Source: Kurthia massiliensis (GTDB lineage Bacteria; Bacillota; Bacilli; Bacillales_A; Planococcaceae). Taken from it: a stretch of 64,000 nt of DNA. A model generated the notes under the pieces. It saw only the letters and a list, made by a program, of their open reading frames with translations. It had not been told where the DNA came from and did not search any database. Both the position numbers and the translations under genes were made by a program. Within the stretch, counting starts at the first letter, position 1, and each line of letters opens with the position of its first letter. The DNA is taken from positions 1 to 64,000 of the forward strand of contig NZ_HE611004.1 of assembly GCF_000285555.1 (NCBI RefSeq), read 5' to 3'. Of the stretch, positions 16,639 through 26,035 are shown in pieces.

Positions 16639-18171
16639 ATGAATTTACAAACATTAGAACAAAGCGTTTACAACTTAATTACGGAAACGTCGACGAACTT
16701 ACCGAAAGACGTACGCCGCGCTGTGAAACGTGCGAAAGATGCGGAAAACGCCGGCACACGTGCAGCGATGAGTTTAGATACGATTGCGAACAACATTTTT
16801 ATGGCGGACGACAACGTATCACCGATTTGCCAAGATACTGGTTTACCAACATTTAAAGTAAAAACACCAGTTGGCGTCAACCAAATCGAAATTAAAAAGA
16901 TTATTAAAGAAGCGATTGCACGTACGACAGGCGATGCAAAATTACGTCCAAACGCAGTTGATTCATTAACAGGTAAAAACTCAGGCGATAACCTAGGCGA
17001 AGGGTTACCAGTCGTGAAGTTTGAACAATGGGAAAAAGACTATATCGAAATGAAGCTTATCCTAAAAGGTGGCGGCTGTGAAAATAAAAATATTCAATAT
17101 AGCTTACCTTGCGAACTAGAAGGTCTTGGTCGTGCTGGTCGTGACTTAGACGGTATCCGTAAATGTATTTTACATTCTGTATACCAAGCACAAGGTCAAG
17201 GTTGTTCAGCTGGTTTCATCGGCGTTGGGATCGGTGGCGATCGTTCTTCTGGTTACGACTTAGCAAAAGAACAACTTTTCCGTCATTTAGAAGATACAAA
17301 TCCGAATGAAGATTTAGCAAAATTAGAAGATTACATCGTTGAAAAAGCGAATACACTTGGCATCGGTACGATGGGCTTCGGTGGTGAGGCGACATTACTA
17401 GGTTGTAAAATCGGCGTAATGCACCGTATTCCAGCATCATTCTACGTATCAGTTGCGTACAACTGTTGGGCATTCCGTCGTATGGCGATCGACATCGACG
17501 CGAATACAGGCGAAATTTTAAACTGGCACTACCAAGAAGGCGAAAAAATCGACTTTGCAGAATCAGCAAACGTTGAGCCGAAAAAAGAAAACAAAGTTGT
17601 AGAACTTGTTGCACCAATTACAGAAGAAAAAATTCGTTCACTACAAGTCGGTGACGTCGTAAAAATTAGCGGCCGCATGTACACAGGTCGTGACGCGATC
17701 CACCACCACTTAATGAGCCATGATGCACCGGTTGACTTAAACGGTCAAATTATTTACCACTGTGGTCCGGTAATGGCGAAAGATGAAAACGATAACTGGA
17801 CAGTGAAAGCAGCTGGCCCGACAACGTCTATTCGTGAAGAACCTTACCAAGGCGACATTATGAAAAAATTCGGTATCCGCGCAGTCATCGGTAAAGGCGG
17901 CATGGGTCCAAAAACGTTAAAAGCACTTGAAGAACACGGCGGCGTTTACTTAAATGCAATCGGTGGCGCAGCACAATATTATGCAGACTGCATTAAATCA
18001 GTCGACGGTGTAGACTTACTTGATTTTGGTGTACCAGAAGCGATGTGGCACTTAAGTGTGGAAGATTTCACAGCGGTTGTTACAATGGATTCACACGGTA
18101 ATTCATTACACGCAGACGTACAAAAATCATCAGTAGAAAAATTAGCACAATACGCTGAAACAGTATTTTAA
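16639..18171 (+). CDS. fumA: Fumarate hydratase, class I (iron-sulfur)
   Basis: A 510-residue single-chain class I fumarase converting fumarate and malate in the TCA cycle. The alpha part holds the cluster cysteines (SPICQDTGLPTF, KGGGCENKN, and QGQGCSAGFIGVGIGGDRSS); the beta part begins near 330 with ITEEKIRSLQVGDVVKISG and includes the TGRDAIHHHL and GPTTSIREEPYQ motifs. Unlike B. subtilis, which uses class II FumC, this is the oxygen-sensitive type found in some other Bacillales. GAGGGGG SD, ATG start, monocistronic. A cre-like site suggests catabolite control. The symbol is by class only. Confidence 0.93.
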   Translation: MNLQTLEQSVYNLITETSTNLPKDVRRAVKRAKDAENAGTRAAMSLDTIANNIFMADDNVSPICQDTGLPTFKVKTPVGVNQIEIKKIIKEAIARTTGDAKLRPNAVDSLTGKNSGDNLGEGLPVVKFEQWEKDYIEMKLILKGGGCENKNIQYSLPCELEGLGRAGRDLDGIRKCILHSVYQAQGQGCSAGFIGVGIGGDRSSGYDLAKEQLFRHLEDTNPNEDLAKLEDYIVEKANTLGIGTMGFGGEATLLGCKIGVMHRIPASFYVSVAYNCWAFRRMAIDIDANTGEILNWHYQEGEKIDFAESANVEPKKENKVVELVAPITEEKIRSLQVGDVVKISGRMYTGRDAIHHHLMSHDAPVDLNGQIIYHCGPVMAKDENDNWTVKAAGPTTSIREEPYQGDIMKKFGIRAVIGKGGMGPKTLKALEEHGGVYLNAIGGAAQYYADCIKSVDGVDLLDFGVPEAMWHLSVEDFTAVVTMDSHGNSLHADVQKSSVEKLAQYAETVF

Positions 18172-18183
18172 TAAATAATCATG

Positions 18184-18212
18184 AAAGACTAGGGCTTCCC
18201 TAGTCTTTTTTT
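18184..18212 (+). terminator. Terminator after fumarase
   Basis: AAAGACTAGGG / CCCTAGTCTTT with a 3-nt loop and T run. Confidence 0.92.
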
Positions 18213-18316
18213 GTGCGCTTTTTCACTGTAAATGAAAACCATTTGCAACGTTCACAATTCGTTGAAAAAAATTGTTCATTTTAAATACCTCCCCTTTCTT
18301 TTTGAAATCCACCATG

Positions 18317-18348
18317 TTATAATCATTATAAATTTATAATAATTCTAA
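18317..18348 (+). promoter_or_regulatory. Two tandem PerR boxes upstream of the ZosA-like ATPase
   Basis: Box 1, TTATAATCATTATAA (18317-18331), is a perfect match to the PerR consensus; box 2, TTATAATAATTCTAA (18334-18348), has one mismatch. They are 2 bp apart and 90 bp before the start codon. The sequence fits PerR better than Fur (TGATAATnATTATCA) or Zur (TCGTAATnATTACGA). Confidence 0.8.
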
Positions 18349-18437
18349 TTAAGGAATTTAAAAAATGAATAAAACCTATTATATAAAGGTTATAAACATG
18401 TAATTAAGAACGATTTTCATTATCAGGAGGGATATGA

Positions 18438-20333
18438 ATGCAGCAAACAAATGAGAATAATAATCATTTAATTGAGAAAATAAAACCACACGTTGAATTG
18501 ATTGCAGCGATTGTAGCCGGTTTATTAATCGTCTTCGCTTGGTATACGACACGCGATGGTATGAACACAGTCGGCATCACTACATTTATTGCAGCTTTTA
18601 TTATCGGTGGGTTTGCTAAAGCAAAAGAAGGCGTCGAAGAAACGATTGCCAATAAAGAATTGAACGTTGAATTTTTAATGATTCTCGCAGCGATTGGTTC
18701 AGCCATTATCGGTTATTGGACAGAAGGCGCGATTTTAATTTTCATCTTCGCATTAAGCGGTGCACTTGAAACGTACGCGATGAACAAATCGCATAAAGAA
18801 ATTTCAGCGCTGATGGATATGCAACCAGAAGAAGCATGGCTCGTACAACAAGACGGTTCTCTTACACGCGTGAAAGTCGACACGCTTCAAATCGGTGACA
18901 TCGTCATGATTAAACCGGGTGAACGCGTACCGACAGATGGGCACATTATAGAAGGTGCGACATCTATTGATGAAGCAGCCATTACAGGTGAATCCATTCC
19001 TGTATCAAAATTTGTTGGAGATGAAATTTTCGCTAGTACTGTGAATATGACAGGTGCGATTCAAATGGAAATGACAAAGCCAAGTTCAGAGTCATTGTTC
19101 CAAAAAATTATCGACCTCGTACAATCTGCACAAAGTGAAAAATCACCGTCACAACAATTTATCGAACGCTTTGAAGGCACATACGTTAAAGTCGTTTTAT
19201 TAGCGGTAGCACTTATGATGTTCGTTCCCCACTTCCTATTAGATTGGAGCTGGAATACGACGTTTTACCGCGCGATGGTCTTACTCGTCGTTGCTTCACC
19301 ATGTGCACTTGTCGCTTCTATTATGCCAGCGACATTATCAGCAATCTCAAATGGTGCCCGTAACGGCGTACTATTCAAAGGCGGCTTACACATCGAACAT
19401 TTAAGCGTGTTACGAGCAGTCGCTTTCGATAAAACGGGCACATTAACACAAGGGAAACCGATCGTAACGGACTTTATCGTACGACCAGATGAAGATGCCA
19501 AACATGTACTAAGCATGTTAGCAGGCATCGAACATAACTCGAATCACCCGCTTGCTGTTGCCATTACAACATATGCGAAATCACAACACGTGTCATTCGC
19601 GAAAGCAGCGATTCAAGATATTCCTGGATACGGCTTAGAAGCAACGATTGACAACATGCATTACAAAGTCGGCAAAATGGATTTCGTCGGTCGCGAACGC
19701 GCACTCGCTTTCGCAGACGGTGCAGCGACGACGCTAGCCGAACAAGGGAAAACGGTCATCTTTATGGCAGATCATAACGGCATCATCGCCATGGCCGCGA
19801 TGAAAGATACCGTTCGTGAAGAAGCGAAAAAAGCGATTGCTGATTTAAAAGCACTCGGCATTCATACTGTCATGCTAACAGGCGATAATGAAAAAACAGC
19901 GAAAGCCATTGCACAAGAAGCTGGCGTAGAAAGCTATATCGCTGAATGTTTACCAGAAACAAAAGTACAACATATGAAAGACTTAATGAAACAATATCAA
20001 TTTGTCGGCATGGTCGGCGACGGTATTAACGATGCCCCTGCCCTTGCGACAGCGACAACAGGTATAGCGATGGGTGAAGGAACAGACGTCGCCCTTGAAA
20101 CAGCCGATGTCGTTTTAATGAAAAATGACTTATCTAAAATTGCATATGCGATTAAATTAGCACGTAAAATGCAACGTATCATTAAACAAAACATCGTCTT
20201 TGCTATTAGTGTCATTATCGTACTCATTTGTTCAAACTTCCTCCAAGCACTCGACTTACCACTTGGTGTCGTCGGCCACGAAGGTAGTACGATTCTCGTT
20301 ATTTTAAATGGCTTACGCCTATTACGTTTATAA
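18438..20333 (+). CDS. zosA: Heavy-metal P1B-type ATPase, ZosA-like
   Basis: A 631-residue P-type ATPase with no N-terminal CxxC metal domain. It has TGE (ITGESIPVS, actuator), the transmembrane metal motif SPC (VVASPCALVASI), the phosphorylation motif DKTGTLT, HP in SNHPLAVA, and hinge GDGINDAPAL. These place it with Zn/Cd/Co transporters. B. subtilis ZosA, a PerR-induced pump tied to zinc and peroxide stress, is the best fit because perfect PerR boxes lie upstream; transport direction and metal remain inference. AGGAGGG SD. A terminator shared with yfkH follows. Confidence 0.85.
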   Translation: MQQTNENNNHLIEKIKPHVELIAAIVAGLLIVFAWYTTRDGMNTVGITTFIAAFIIGGFAKAKEGVEETIANKELNVEFLMILAAIGSAIIGYWTEGAILIFIFALSGALETYAMNKSHKEISALMDMQPEEAWLVQQDGSLTRVKVDTLQIGDIVMIKPGERVPTDGHIIEGATSIDEAAITGESIPVSKFVGDEIFASTVNMTGAIQMEMTKPSSESLFQKIIDLVQSAQSEKSPSQQFIERFEGTYVKVVLLAVALMMFVPHFLLDWSWNTTFYRAMVLLVVASPCALVASIMPATLSAISNGARNGVLFKGGLHIEHLSVLRAVAFDKTGTLTQGKPIVTDFIVRPDEDAKHVLSMLAGIEHNSNHPLAVAITTYAKSQHVSFAKAAIQDIPGYGLEATIDNMHYKVGKMDFVGRERALAFADGAATTLAEQGKTVIFMADHNGIIAMAAMKDTVREEAKKAIADLKALGIHTVMLTGDNEKTAKAIAQEAGVESYIAECLPETKVQHMKDLMKQYQFVGMVGDGINDAPALATATTGIAMGEGTDVALETADVVLMKNDLSKIAYAIKLARKMQRIIKQNIVFAISVIIVLICSNFLQALDLPLGVVGHEGSTILVILNGLRLLRL

Positions 20334-20338
20334 ACAAC

Positions 20339-20373
20339 AAAAAGCGAACCGCCTTGTGACGGTTCGCTTTTTT
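20339..20373. terminator. Bidirectional terminator between zosA and yfkH
   Basis: AAAAGCGAACCG / CGGTTCGCTTTT stem, 8-nt loop, T run on one side and A run on the other. Confidence 0.9.
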
Positions 20374-21347
20374 TATTGCGCGCTCATTCGACGACGGCGC
20401 GTATCATTTTGTTCTTTACGTTCTTGCATGATCGCATTGACGAGACCACCGATCATTAATACCATGCCCGTTATGTACAACCACAGCATTAAAATGATAA
20501 TCCCCCCGATACTGCCATACGTCGCAGAATAATTTGAGAAGTTGTTAATGTAGATTGAGAAGAAATAAGAAATGACAAGCCAACACACTGTTGAAACGAT
20601 GGCGCCTGGAACGGCACTACGTAAGTACATTTTGACATTCGGTCCGAGCCAGTACATAAACACGAGACCACAGAAAATGACAAGTGGTGGTAATAATAGA
20701 CGGAACTTATCGAAAATCGCACCAAACTGTTCACCTAGTCCGATCGTATTTGCTAATAAGTGACTAATTTGATCGCCGAACACTGGTAATACAAGTGCAA
20801 CGACAACGAGTAAAATGAGCACGAGCGTAAATACGACCGACATCGAACGCGCGACGACAAATGGACGTGTTTCCGCTTTGCCGTACGATTGATTCAATGA
20901 TTTAATGAGTGCATTGACGCCGTTTGAAGCAGACCAAAGCGTTGCTAAAATACCGACCGATAATAAACCACCGTTACGGTTTTGTAGCACATCTTTTAAC
21001 GTATCTTCAATTAAGCTATACACTTGCTCAGGCAACACATCGTCTAACATGTCATAAACTTGCTCTTGCGGTAAATTTAAAAACGGCACGAGCGTCATGA
21101 CGAAGATGAGTAATGGAAATAATGATAATAGAAAGAAATAAGCGAGCTGTGCGCCCATACCGGACAAGTCAGCCGCGCTTACTTTTTGCATAAATCCTTT
21201 GGCGAAGCCTTTGAATGTATTCAAATCATATTGTGGACTATGCACATCATTTAAATGCTTTTTTTCAATTTGAAGCATTTTCACTTTATCAAACACTTCA
21301 GATGATGGCCCTGTACGCCTTTTCTTGTTTTTCTTTTTTTTACCCAC
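20373..21347 (-). CDS. yfkH: YihY/BrkB-family membrane protein (YfkH-like)
   Basis: A 324-residue YihY family protein with a basic N-terminal tail (KKKKNKKRR) and about six membrane helices; the family motif FLLSLFPLLIF lies near residue 71, with LGPNV and a C-terminal LWLYITGMVLMIGG helix. Once misannotated as ribonuclease BN; true function unknown. The GTG at 21347 is preferred (GGAGG 7 nt upstream) over the GTG at 21353, which would be 1 nt from the SD. Convergent with zosA. Confidence 0.82.
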   Translation of the reverse strand: MGKKKKNKKRRTGPSSEVFDKVKMLQIEKKHLNDVHSPQYDLNTFKGFAKGFMQKVSAADLSGMGAQLAYFFLLSLFPLLIFVMTLVPFLNLPQEQVYDMLDDVLPEQVYSLIEDTLKDVLQNRNGGLLSVGILATLWSASNGVNALIKSLNQSYGKAETRPFVVARSMSVVFTLVLILLVVVALVLPVFGDQISHLLANTIGLGEQFGAIFDKFRLLLPPLVIFCGLVFMYWLGPNVKMYLRSAVPGAIVSTVCWLVISYFFSIYINNFSNYSATYGSIGGIIILMLWLYITGMVLMIGGLVNAIMQERKEQNDTRRRRMSAQ

Positions 21348-21399
21348 CGGCACTCCTCCTTCTGTTGAAGTACGACAGTGAATCGCGTCATCTCTTATA

Positions 21400-21738
21400 T
21401 TATTTCGCTACGTGATCTGAAGAATCTTCGCTCACAAAAGCTTCTTTCGTTTCTGACATAAACGATTTGATTTGTGGTGTTAATGCGCGTACTTCTTCAA
21501 TTTTTTCTAAGTAGTAATCTTTATCTTCAGCAAAACGATTGTATAATGATTGCACGTTTTCTACTTTCGTTAAAAGATTATCTTTCAGTTCATCGCGATT
21601 CGCGACGTAATATTGGATGTTTGCTGTCGCACTTTTTAACTTTTGCGTAGTTTCTTGTCGTGTTTGACGGTCCAGTAAGCTTACGACTGCTCCTGCTACT
21701 GCCCCTAATGCAATACCTGCTACTAATTTGTTCGCCAT
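21400..21738 (-). CDS. YtxH-like membrane-anchored small protein
   Basis: A 112-residue protein with an N-terminal Gly/Ala-rich membrane helix (LVAGIALGAVAGAVVSLL, about 4-21), then a helical, charged coiled-coil-like region. This is the pattern of YtxH-domain stress/coat-type proteins; the assignment is by architecture. Start at ATG 21738 with GGAGG 8 nt upstream; the upstream ATG at 21753 lies in the SD. It precedes yfkH on the same strand by about 50 bp and may be cotranscribed. Confidence 0.65.
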   Translation of the reverse strand: MANKLVAGIALGAVAGAVVSLLDRQTRQETTQKLKSATANIQYYVANRDELKDNLLTKVENVQSLYNRFAEDKDYYLEKIEEVRALTPQIKSFMSETKEAFVSEDSSDHVAK

Positions 21739-21927
21739 AATTGCTTCCTCCAAACTTTTCCAAAATATTCTACTAGGTAGTAGTTTACCCTTCTACTTTA
21801 CCAGTAAAACGCATCATATGTCCTCACAAAGTCACATTTGAGGTGATAAAGATTTTTGTTAAGTCGTTGACATTCTTTTTCGAGCGTGAAATGATACTTA
21901 TAGCAAAAAAAGAAAGGATGATTTTCG

Positions 21928-22149
21928 ATGAACTTAAACGAACCTACAGCTGAAAATGTACATTTTATCATTGATGCTTTAAAAGATAAATTACGTATGG
22001 TAAACGCAGACGCAATGCGCGCTGAAAGCTTTGATGAATCAAACTATGAAGATTTATACGATTTATATACATTGGTCATGAAACGCGATACATTTAGCCC
22101 GAGCGAAATGCAAGCAATCGTTGCAGAACTTGGCTCATTACGTAAATAA
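21928..22149 (+). CDS. yfkK: UPF0435 protein YfkK
   Basis: A 73-residue protein matching the UPF0435/YfkK family in length and in the C-terminal [20 protein letters not shown]-type stretch. Function unknown, cytosolic by composition. AAAGGATG SD and ATG start. It has its own terminator. Its presence near yfkH and yfkF homologues mirrors B. subtilis. Confidence 0.82.
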   Translation: MNLNEPTAENVHFIIDALKDKLRMVNADAMRAESFDESNYEDLYDLYTLVMKRDTFSPSEMQAIVAELGSLRK

Positions 22150-22158
22150 TACGGTAAT

Positions 22159-22202
22159 GAAAAAGGACGCTTACTTTGTACAAAAGTAGGCGTCCTTTTT
22201 TT
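22159..22202 (+). terminator. Terminator after yfkK
   Basis: AAAAAGGACGCtTACTT / AAGTAgGCGTCCTTTTT stem with a long T run. Confidence 0.9.
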
Positions 22203-22271
22203 GATTAATCTTTGCATCTCTTTCTCAATAAACATAATATAACAGTAAGACCATTATTAGGAGGTTTGATG

Positions 22272-23255
22272 ATGAAGAAAATTTTAAACGACCCGGGTGA
22301 TGTATTAACAGAAATGCTTGCTGGATTTGTACAAATGCACGACCACGTCGAATTGCTAGAAGACGCTAATGTCATTACGCGCCGCGATGTACAAAAACAT
22401 AAAGTCGCGATTATTTCTGGCGGTGGTAGCGGGCATGAACCGGCCCATGCTGGTTTTGTTGGCGATGGGATGCTAGATGCAGCAGTATGTGGCCAAGTAT
22501 TTACGTCGCCAACGCCTGATCAAGTGCTTGCCGCAATTAAGCACGTTAATCGCGGTGACGGTGTATTTTTAGTCATCAAAAATTATAGCGGTGACTGTAT
22601 GAATTTTGAAATGGCAAAAGAAATGGCGGAGATGGAAGGCATCGACGTTGATTTCGTCATCGTTAATGATGACGTCGCTGTTTTTGACAGTAGCTTTACA
22701 GAAGGTCGCCGCGGTGTTGCCGGTACAATTTTCGTCCATAAAATTCTCGGTGCCGCTTCTAAAGCTGGTGCTTCTCTTGCCCAAATTAAAGCGCTTGCAG
22801 AAGATATCGTTCATCATCTTGCTTCTGTCGGATTTGCCGTATCTCCTGCGACAGTGCCAGAAATCGGCAAGCCGGGTTTTGAACTCGCCGACAATGAAAT
22901 GGAATTCGGTATTGGCATTCACGGCGAACCGGGCTATCGACGTGAACCGCTAAAAACGTCACGTGAAACAGCAGTAGAATTACTCGATAAAATTGAAAAA
23001 GAAACCGATTTTTCTTCTAAGCAAGTTGCCGTACTCATTAACGGTATGGGCGCAACACCGTTAATGGAACAGTACGTATTCGCGAATGATGTGATGACGT
23101 TACTCAACGAACGTGGCTATACAGTGGTGTTTAAAAAAATCGGCAATTACATGACAGCTATTGATATGGCAGGTATGTCATTGACGCTGTTTGAAATTAC
23201 CGATAACAAATGGTTAAATTATTTACAAACACCAACAGCAGCGCCTGGTTGGTAA
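22272..23255 (+). CDS. dhaK: Dihydroxyacetone kinase subunit DhaK
   Basis: A 327-residue substrate-binding subunit of the PEP-dependent dihydroxyacetone kinase. The dihydroxyacetone is held covalently by a His, here in GIGIHGEPGYRRE; SGGGSGHEPAHAGF forms the phosphate-side loop. Start at ATG 22272, 7 nt after AGGAGG, in preference to the ATG immediately before it. First gene of dhaKLM, with a GGAGG SD for dhaL right after the stop. No glycerol dehydrogenase or regulator gene is adjacent. Confidence 0.93.
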   Translation: MKKILNDPGDVLTEMLAGFVQMHDHVELLEDANVITRRDVQKHKVAIISGGGSGHEPAHAGFVGDGMLDAAVCGQVFTSPTPDQVLAAIKHVNRGDGVFLVIKNYSGDCMNFEMAKEMAEMEGIDVDFVIVNDDVAVFDSSFTEGRRGVAGTIFVHKILGAASKAGASLAQIKALAEDIVHHLASVGFAVSPATVPEIGKPGFELADNEMEFGIGIHGEPGYRREPLKTSRETAVELLDKIEKETDFSSKQVAVLINGMGATPLMEQYVFANDVMTLLNERGYTVVFKKIGNYMTAIDMAGMSLTLFEITDNKWLNYLQTPTAAPGW

Positions 23256-23266
23256 GGAGGTGGAGT

Positions 23267-23842
23267 ATGTTAACTGTAGATAATACGATCAACTGGTTGA
23301 ATCGTTTTTGTGATTCATTGATCGCACAAAAAACGGCGCTTAGCGAATATGACCGTATCATCGGTGATGGTGACCACGGCATGAATATGGCGCGCGGCGC
23401 AGAAGCATTAAAAACCGCATTACACGATACACCCCCTGCCACTGTTTCCGATGTATTTAAAACGACGGCAATGGTATGGATTCGCACAGTCGGAGGCGCA
23501 TCCGGTCCTCTTTACGGCACAGCCTTTATGGAAATTGCGAAAGCACAGCCTGAAACGATTGATGCTGTCGTAGAAGCCGGGATTATCGGCATTAAAAAGC
23601 GTGGAAAAGCAGTCGCTGGTGAAAAAACGATGCTCGATTTATGGCTTGCCGTTCAAGTAGCCATCGCGCAGCAATCATTTTCAACAGCATCATTAGACGA
23701 TGCGATCGCAACGATTACAGCGATGAAAGCGACAAAAGGACGCGCTTCTTTCGTTGGAGAGCGTACGATTGGTGAAGTCGACCCTGGTGCAGCTTCTTCG
23801 CGATTATTTTTTGAAGCTTATTTAAAGGAAGTGGCTCAATGA
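23267..23842 (+). CDS. dhaL: Dihydroxyacetone kinase ADP-binding subunit DhaL
   Basis: A 191-residue helical-barrel subunit that holds ADP/ATP as a fixed cofactor and transfers phosphate to dihydroxyacetone on DhaK. The Mg-binding acidic motif is RIIGDGDHGMNM (about 27-38); VGGASGPLYG and GRASFVGERTIGEVDPGA are family motifs. Start at ATG 23267 after GGAGG; the longer frame from 23210 lies inside dhaK. It overlaps dhaM by 4 nt (ATGA). Confidence 0.93.
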   Translation: MLTVDNTINWLNRFCDSLIAQKTALSEYDRIIGDGDHGMNMARGAEALKTALHDTPPATVSDVFKTTAMVWIRTVGGASGPLYGTAFMEIAKAQPETIDAVVEAGIIGIKKRGKAVAGEKTMLDLWLAVQVAIAQQSFSTASLDDAIATITAMKATKGRASFVGERTIGEVDPGAASSRLFFEAYLKEVAQ

Positions 23843-24201
23843 ACGGGATTGTAATTGTGTCGCATAGCATCGATATCGCGCGCGGTATTCCACCTTTGCT
23901 TGCACAAGTCGCACAAGATGTTCCTGTCACATTTGCAGGTGGCACAATGGACGGTATCGGTACAGATTTTGAGGCGATTTTAGCAGCCATCGAGTCAAAT
24001 GATGCAACGACACTTTTTGCATTTTACGATTTAGGCAGTGCAAAAATGAATATTGATTTAGCCAAGGAAATGACGACGAAAGAAGTAATTGTCCTTGATG
24101 CGCCAATCGTTGAAGGTAGTTACGCTGCCGCGACGTTGCTTCAAATTGAGACGTCAAAAGAAGACGTCCTCACACAGCTTGCGCCTATTTCATTCAAATA
24201 A
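23839..24201 (+). CDS. dhaM: PTS-dependent phosphotransfer subunit DhaM (single EIIA domain)
   Basis: A 120-residue EIIA(mannose)-like protein with the phosphorylatable His in IVIVSHSIDIARG (about residue 8). It accepts phosphate from HPr and recharges ADP bound to DhaL. It is the short Gram-positive form, without the HPr and EI domains found in E. coli DhaM. Translationally coupled to dhaL; a terminator follows immediately. Confidence 0.88.
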   Translation: MNGIVIVSHSIDIARGIPPLLAQVAQDVPVTFAGGTMDGIGTDFEAILAAIESNDATTLFAFYDLGSAKMNIDLAKEMTTKEVIVLDAPIVEGSYAAATLLQIETSKEDVLTQLAPISFK

Positions 24202-24232
24202 AAAAGGAGTCGCCTCAGCGACTCCTTTTTCG
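24201..24232. terminator. Bidirectional terminator between dhaM and motB
   Basis: AAAAAGGAGTCGC / GCGACTCCTTTTT perfect stem with loop ctca; usable by both convergent units. Confidence 0.92.
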
Positions 24233-25078
24233 TTATTGATTGTCAGCTTCTGTTGTTTCTTTTTCAGCTGGTCGTTCCGTTTTCGCTTCTTTTGTACTTG
24301 CTTCGACATTAATGTCTTTACGCGTACCATCTTTTTCAACGAGTGGTTGAATTAATACTTCAACACGACGGTTTTTCGCACGACCTTTTTCTGTATCATT
24401 TGAAGCTAACGGATTATTTTCTCCGTAACCTTTTGCACTAAAGTAAGCAGGATCTAACTTGTCATTCGTATCAATTAAAACTGATAAGAAATGAACAGCG
24501 CGCATCACGCTTAGTTCCCAGTTACTTGTGTACTTACCGCTTGCCGGAATATTATCTGTATAACCTGTGACCATGACTGGACGTGGTTCATCAAATACGA
24601 GCATTTTCGATAAATCTTTTGCGATTTTACGATTTTTCTTTTCGATTTCTGCTTCACCAGATTTAAATAGTACGCTATCTCGAATCGTAATGAGTAAACC
24701 ATCATCTGTCATCTTCGCTGAAAATTGCTTTTCTAGCTCATTCACAGCGATGTAATTTTCCACATCATCTTGCAATCCACTTAATTCAGCCTGATCTTGT
24801 GTATATGCTTTTACTGCTTGTGTAGCAGAAGAATCTAATTTCTGGCTTTTCGGATCTTCTGGATCAGTTGCAGATGGTGAGTCCATGACACCTTGTCCAC
24901 CTTCAAATACTTCATTAAAGACCGCCGACATTTGGGCCATCTTTTGTGCATCGATAGAACTCATCGCAAATAATACGATGAATAGTGCTAATAGGAGTGT
25001 TAATAAATCGGAGTACGGTAATAGCCAAGCCTCTGGAATTTCTTCTTCTTGCTTTTTCTTCTTACTCTTCTTTGCCAA
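24233..25078 (-). CDS. motB: Flagellar stator protein MotB
   Basis: A 281-residue stator subunit with a basic start (MAKKSKKKK), a single membrane helix carrying the proton-binding Asp in PYSDLLTLLLALF, and a C-terminal OmpA/peptidoglycan-binding domain (GYTDNIPA, NWELSVMRAVHFLSVL, GYGENNPLASN). The start is placed at TTG 25078 (GAGG 9 nt upstream), matching the family N-terminus; a frame up to 25120 lies within motA. It overlaps motA by 17 nt. The C-terminal tail is charged and low in complexity. Confidence 0.9.
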   Translation of the reverse strand: MAKKSKKKKQEEEIPEAWLLPYSDLLTLLLALFIVLFAMSSIDAQKMAQMSAVFNEVFEGGQGVMDSPSATDPEDPKSQKLDSSATQAVKAYTQDQAELSGLQDDVENYIAVNELEKQFSAKMTDDGLLITIRDSVLFKSGEAEIEKKNRKIAKDLSKMLVFDEPRPVMVTGYTDNIPASGKYTSNWELSVMRAVHFLSVLIDTNDKLDPAYFSAKGYGENNPLASNDTEKGRAKNRRVEVLIQPLVEKDGTRKDINVEASTKEAKTERPAEKETTEADNQ

Positions 25079-25865
25079 GGCCACCCGCCTCGCTTTCATC
25101 CATAATTTTCGCGCGTTCATCTTTCGTTAAGAACGAAGATAATTTTTGTTCGATAACACGAGGAGCCTCCCCTTCTAACACTGAAAGAATCCCTTCGATC
25201 ATCATATTTTTTTGCTTCACTTCTATTGCTGATTTACGTTTCAATTTGTTGGCGAACGGGTGCCATAAAACGTAACCAGTAAAGATCCCTAATAGCGTTG
25301 CAATGAATGCCGCTGAAATCGCGTGACCTAATTTTTCGATATCGGTCATATCTTTCAGTGCAGCTACTAAACCTACTACGGCACCAAGTACACCAAGTGT
25401 TGGCGCATATGTACCAGCTTGCGTGAAAATATGTGCACCTGCATGGTGACGTTCTTCCATCGCTTCTACTTCTTCTGTTAAAACGTCACGAATATAGTCT
25501 GCATTTTGACCATCAATTGCTAACGTTAAACCATTTTTTAAAAATGGATCGTCAATTTCGCCCATTTTGCTTTCTAACGCAAGTAGACCTTCACGACGTG
25601 CAAGATCTGCCCAGCTTGAAAACATTTTAATTAGCTCAACATCGCTCGCTAATTTTGGCGTTGTGAAAATAATTTTAAACAATTTCGGTACACGCTTTAA
25701 TTCGTTCATTGGGAATGCAATGATAATTGTTGCAAGTGTACCTACAAGGATAATTAAAATCGCCGCTGGGTTAATGAGCGCATCAGGTGTTACACCTTTT
25801 AATGTCATACCAACAAGTAACGCGACAAAACCCAGGACAAGACCTACGACTGATGATATATCCAT
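25062..25865 (-). CDS. motA: Flagellar stator protein MotA
   Basis: A 267-residue membrane protein that with MotB forms the H+- or Na+-driven stator. Four membrane helices are visible (about 4-20, 30-50, 145-170 and 180-200), with the cytoplasmic loop carrying charged residues for FliG contact, and the conserved pore helices around GAVVGLVAAL. GGAGGG SD, ATG 25865. First of a two-gene motAB unit with a possible sigma-D promoter upstream. The coupling ion cannot be read reliably. Confidence 0.92.
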   Translation of the reverse strand: MDISSVVGLVLGFVALLVGMTLKGVTPDALINPAAILIILVGTLATIIIAFPMNELKRVPKLFKIIFTTPKLASDVELIKMFSSWADLARREGLLALESKMGEIDDPFLKNGLTLAIDGQNADYIRDVLTEEVEAMEERHHAGAHIFTQAGTYAPTLGVLGAVVGLVAALKDMTDIEKLGHAISAAFIATLLGIFTGYVLWHPFANKLKRKSAIEVKQKNMMIEGILSVLEGEAPRVIEQKLSSFLTKDERAKIMDESEAGGLGKEE

Positions 25866-25897
25866 ATCCGTCCCTCCAAATTTTCGTTCTTTTGTTT

Positions 25898-25923
25898 ATT
25901 TCGGTAGTAAACGATAGATATTA
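25898..25923 (-). promoter_or_regulatory. Possible sigma-D (flagellar) promoter of motAB
   Basis: Minus strand TAAT, 14-bp spacer, ACCGAAAT, compared with the sigma-D consensus TAAA-N15-GCCGATAT: three of four and six of eight matches. It lies 33 bp before the start. Confidence 0.4.
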
Positions 25924-26035
25924 AGAAAGTTTCACCCTTGATAAATTAATTTTATCAATATCCCTATATAATTAACATTTATTACCATACTACGCAAGTA
26001 TTCCGAACATTCCTTTAATTCGAGCTTCGAAATTG

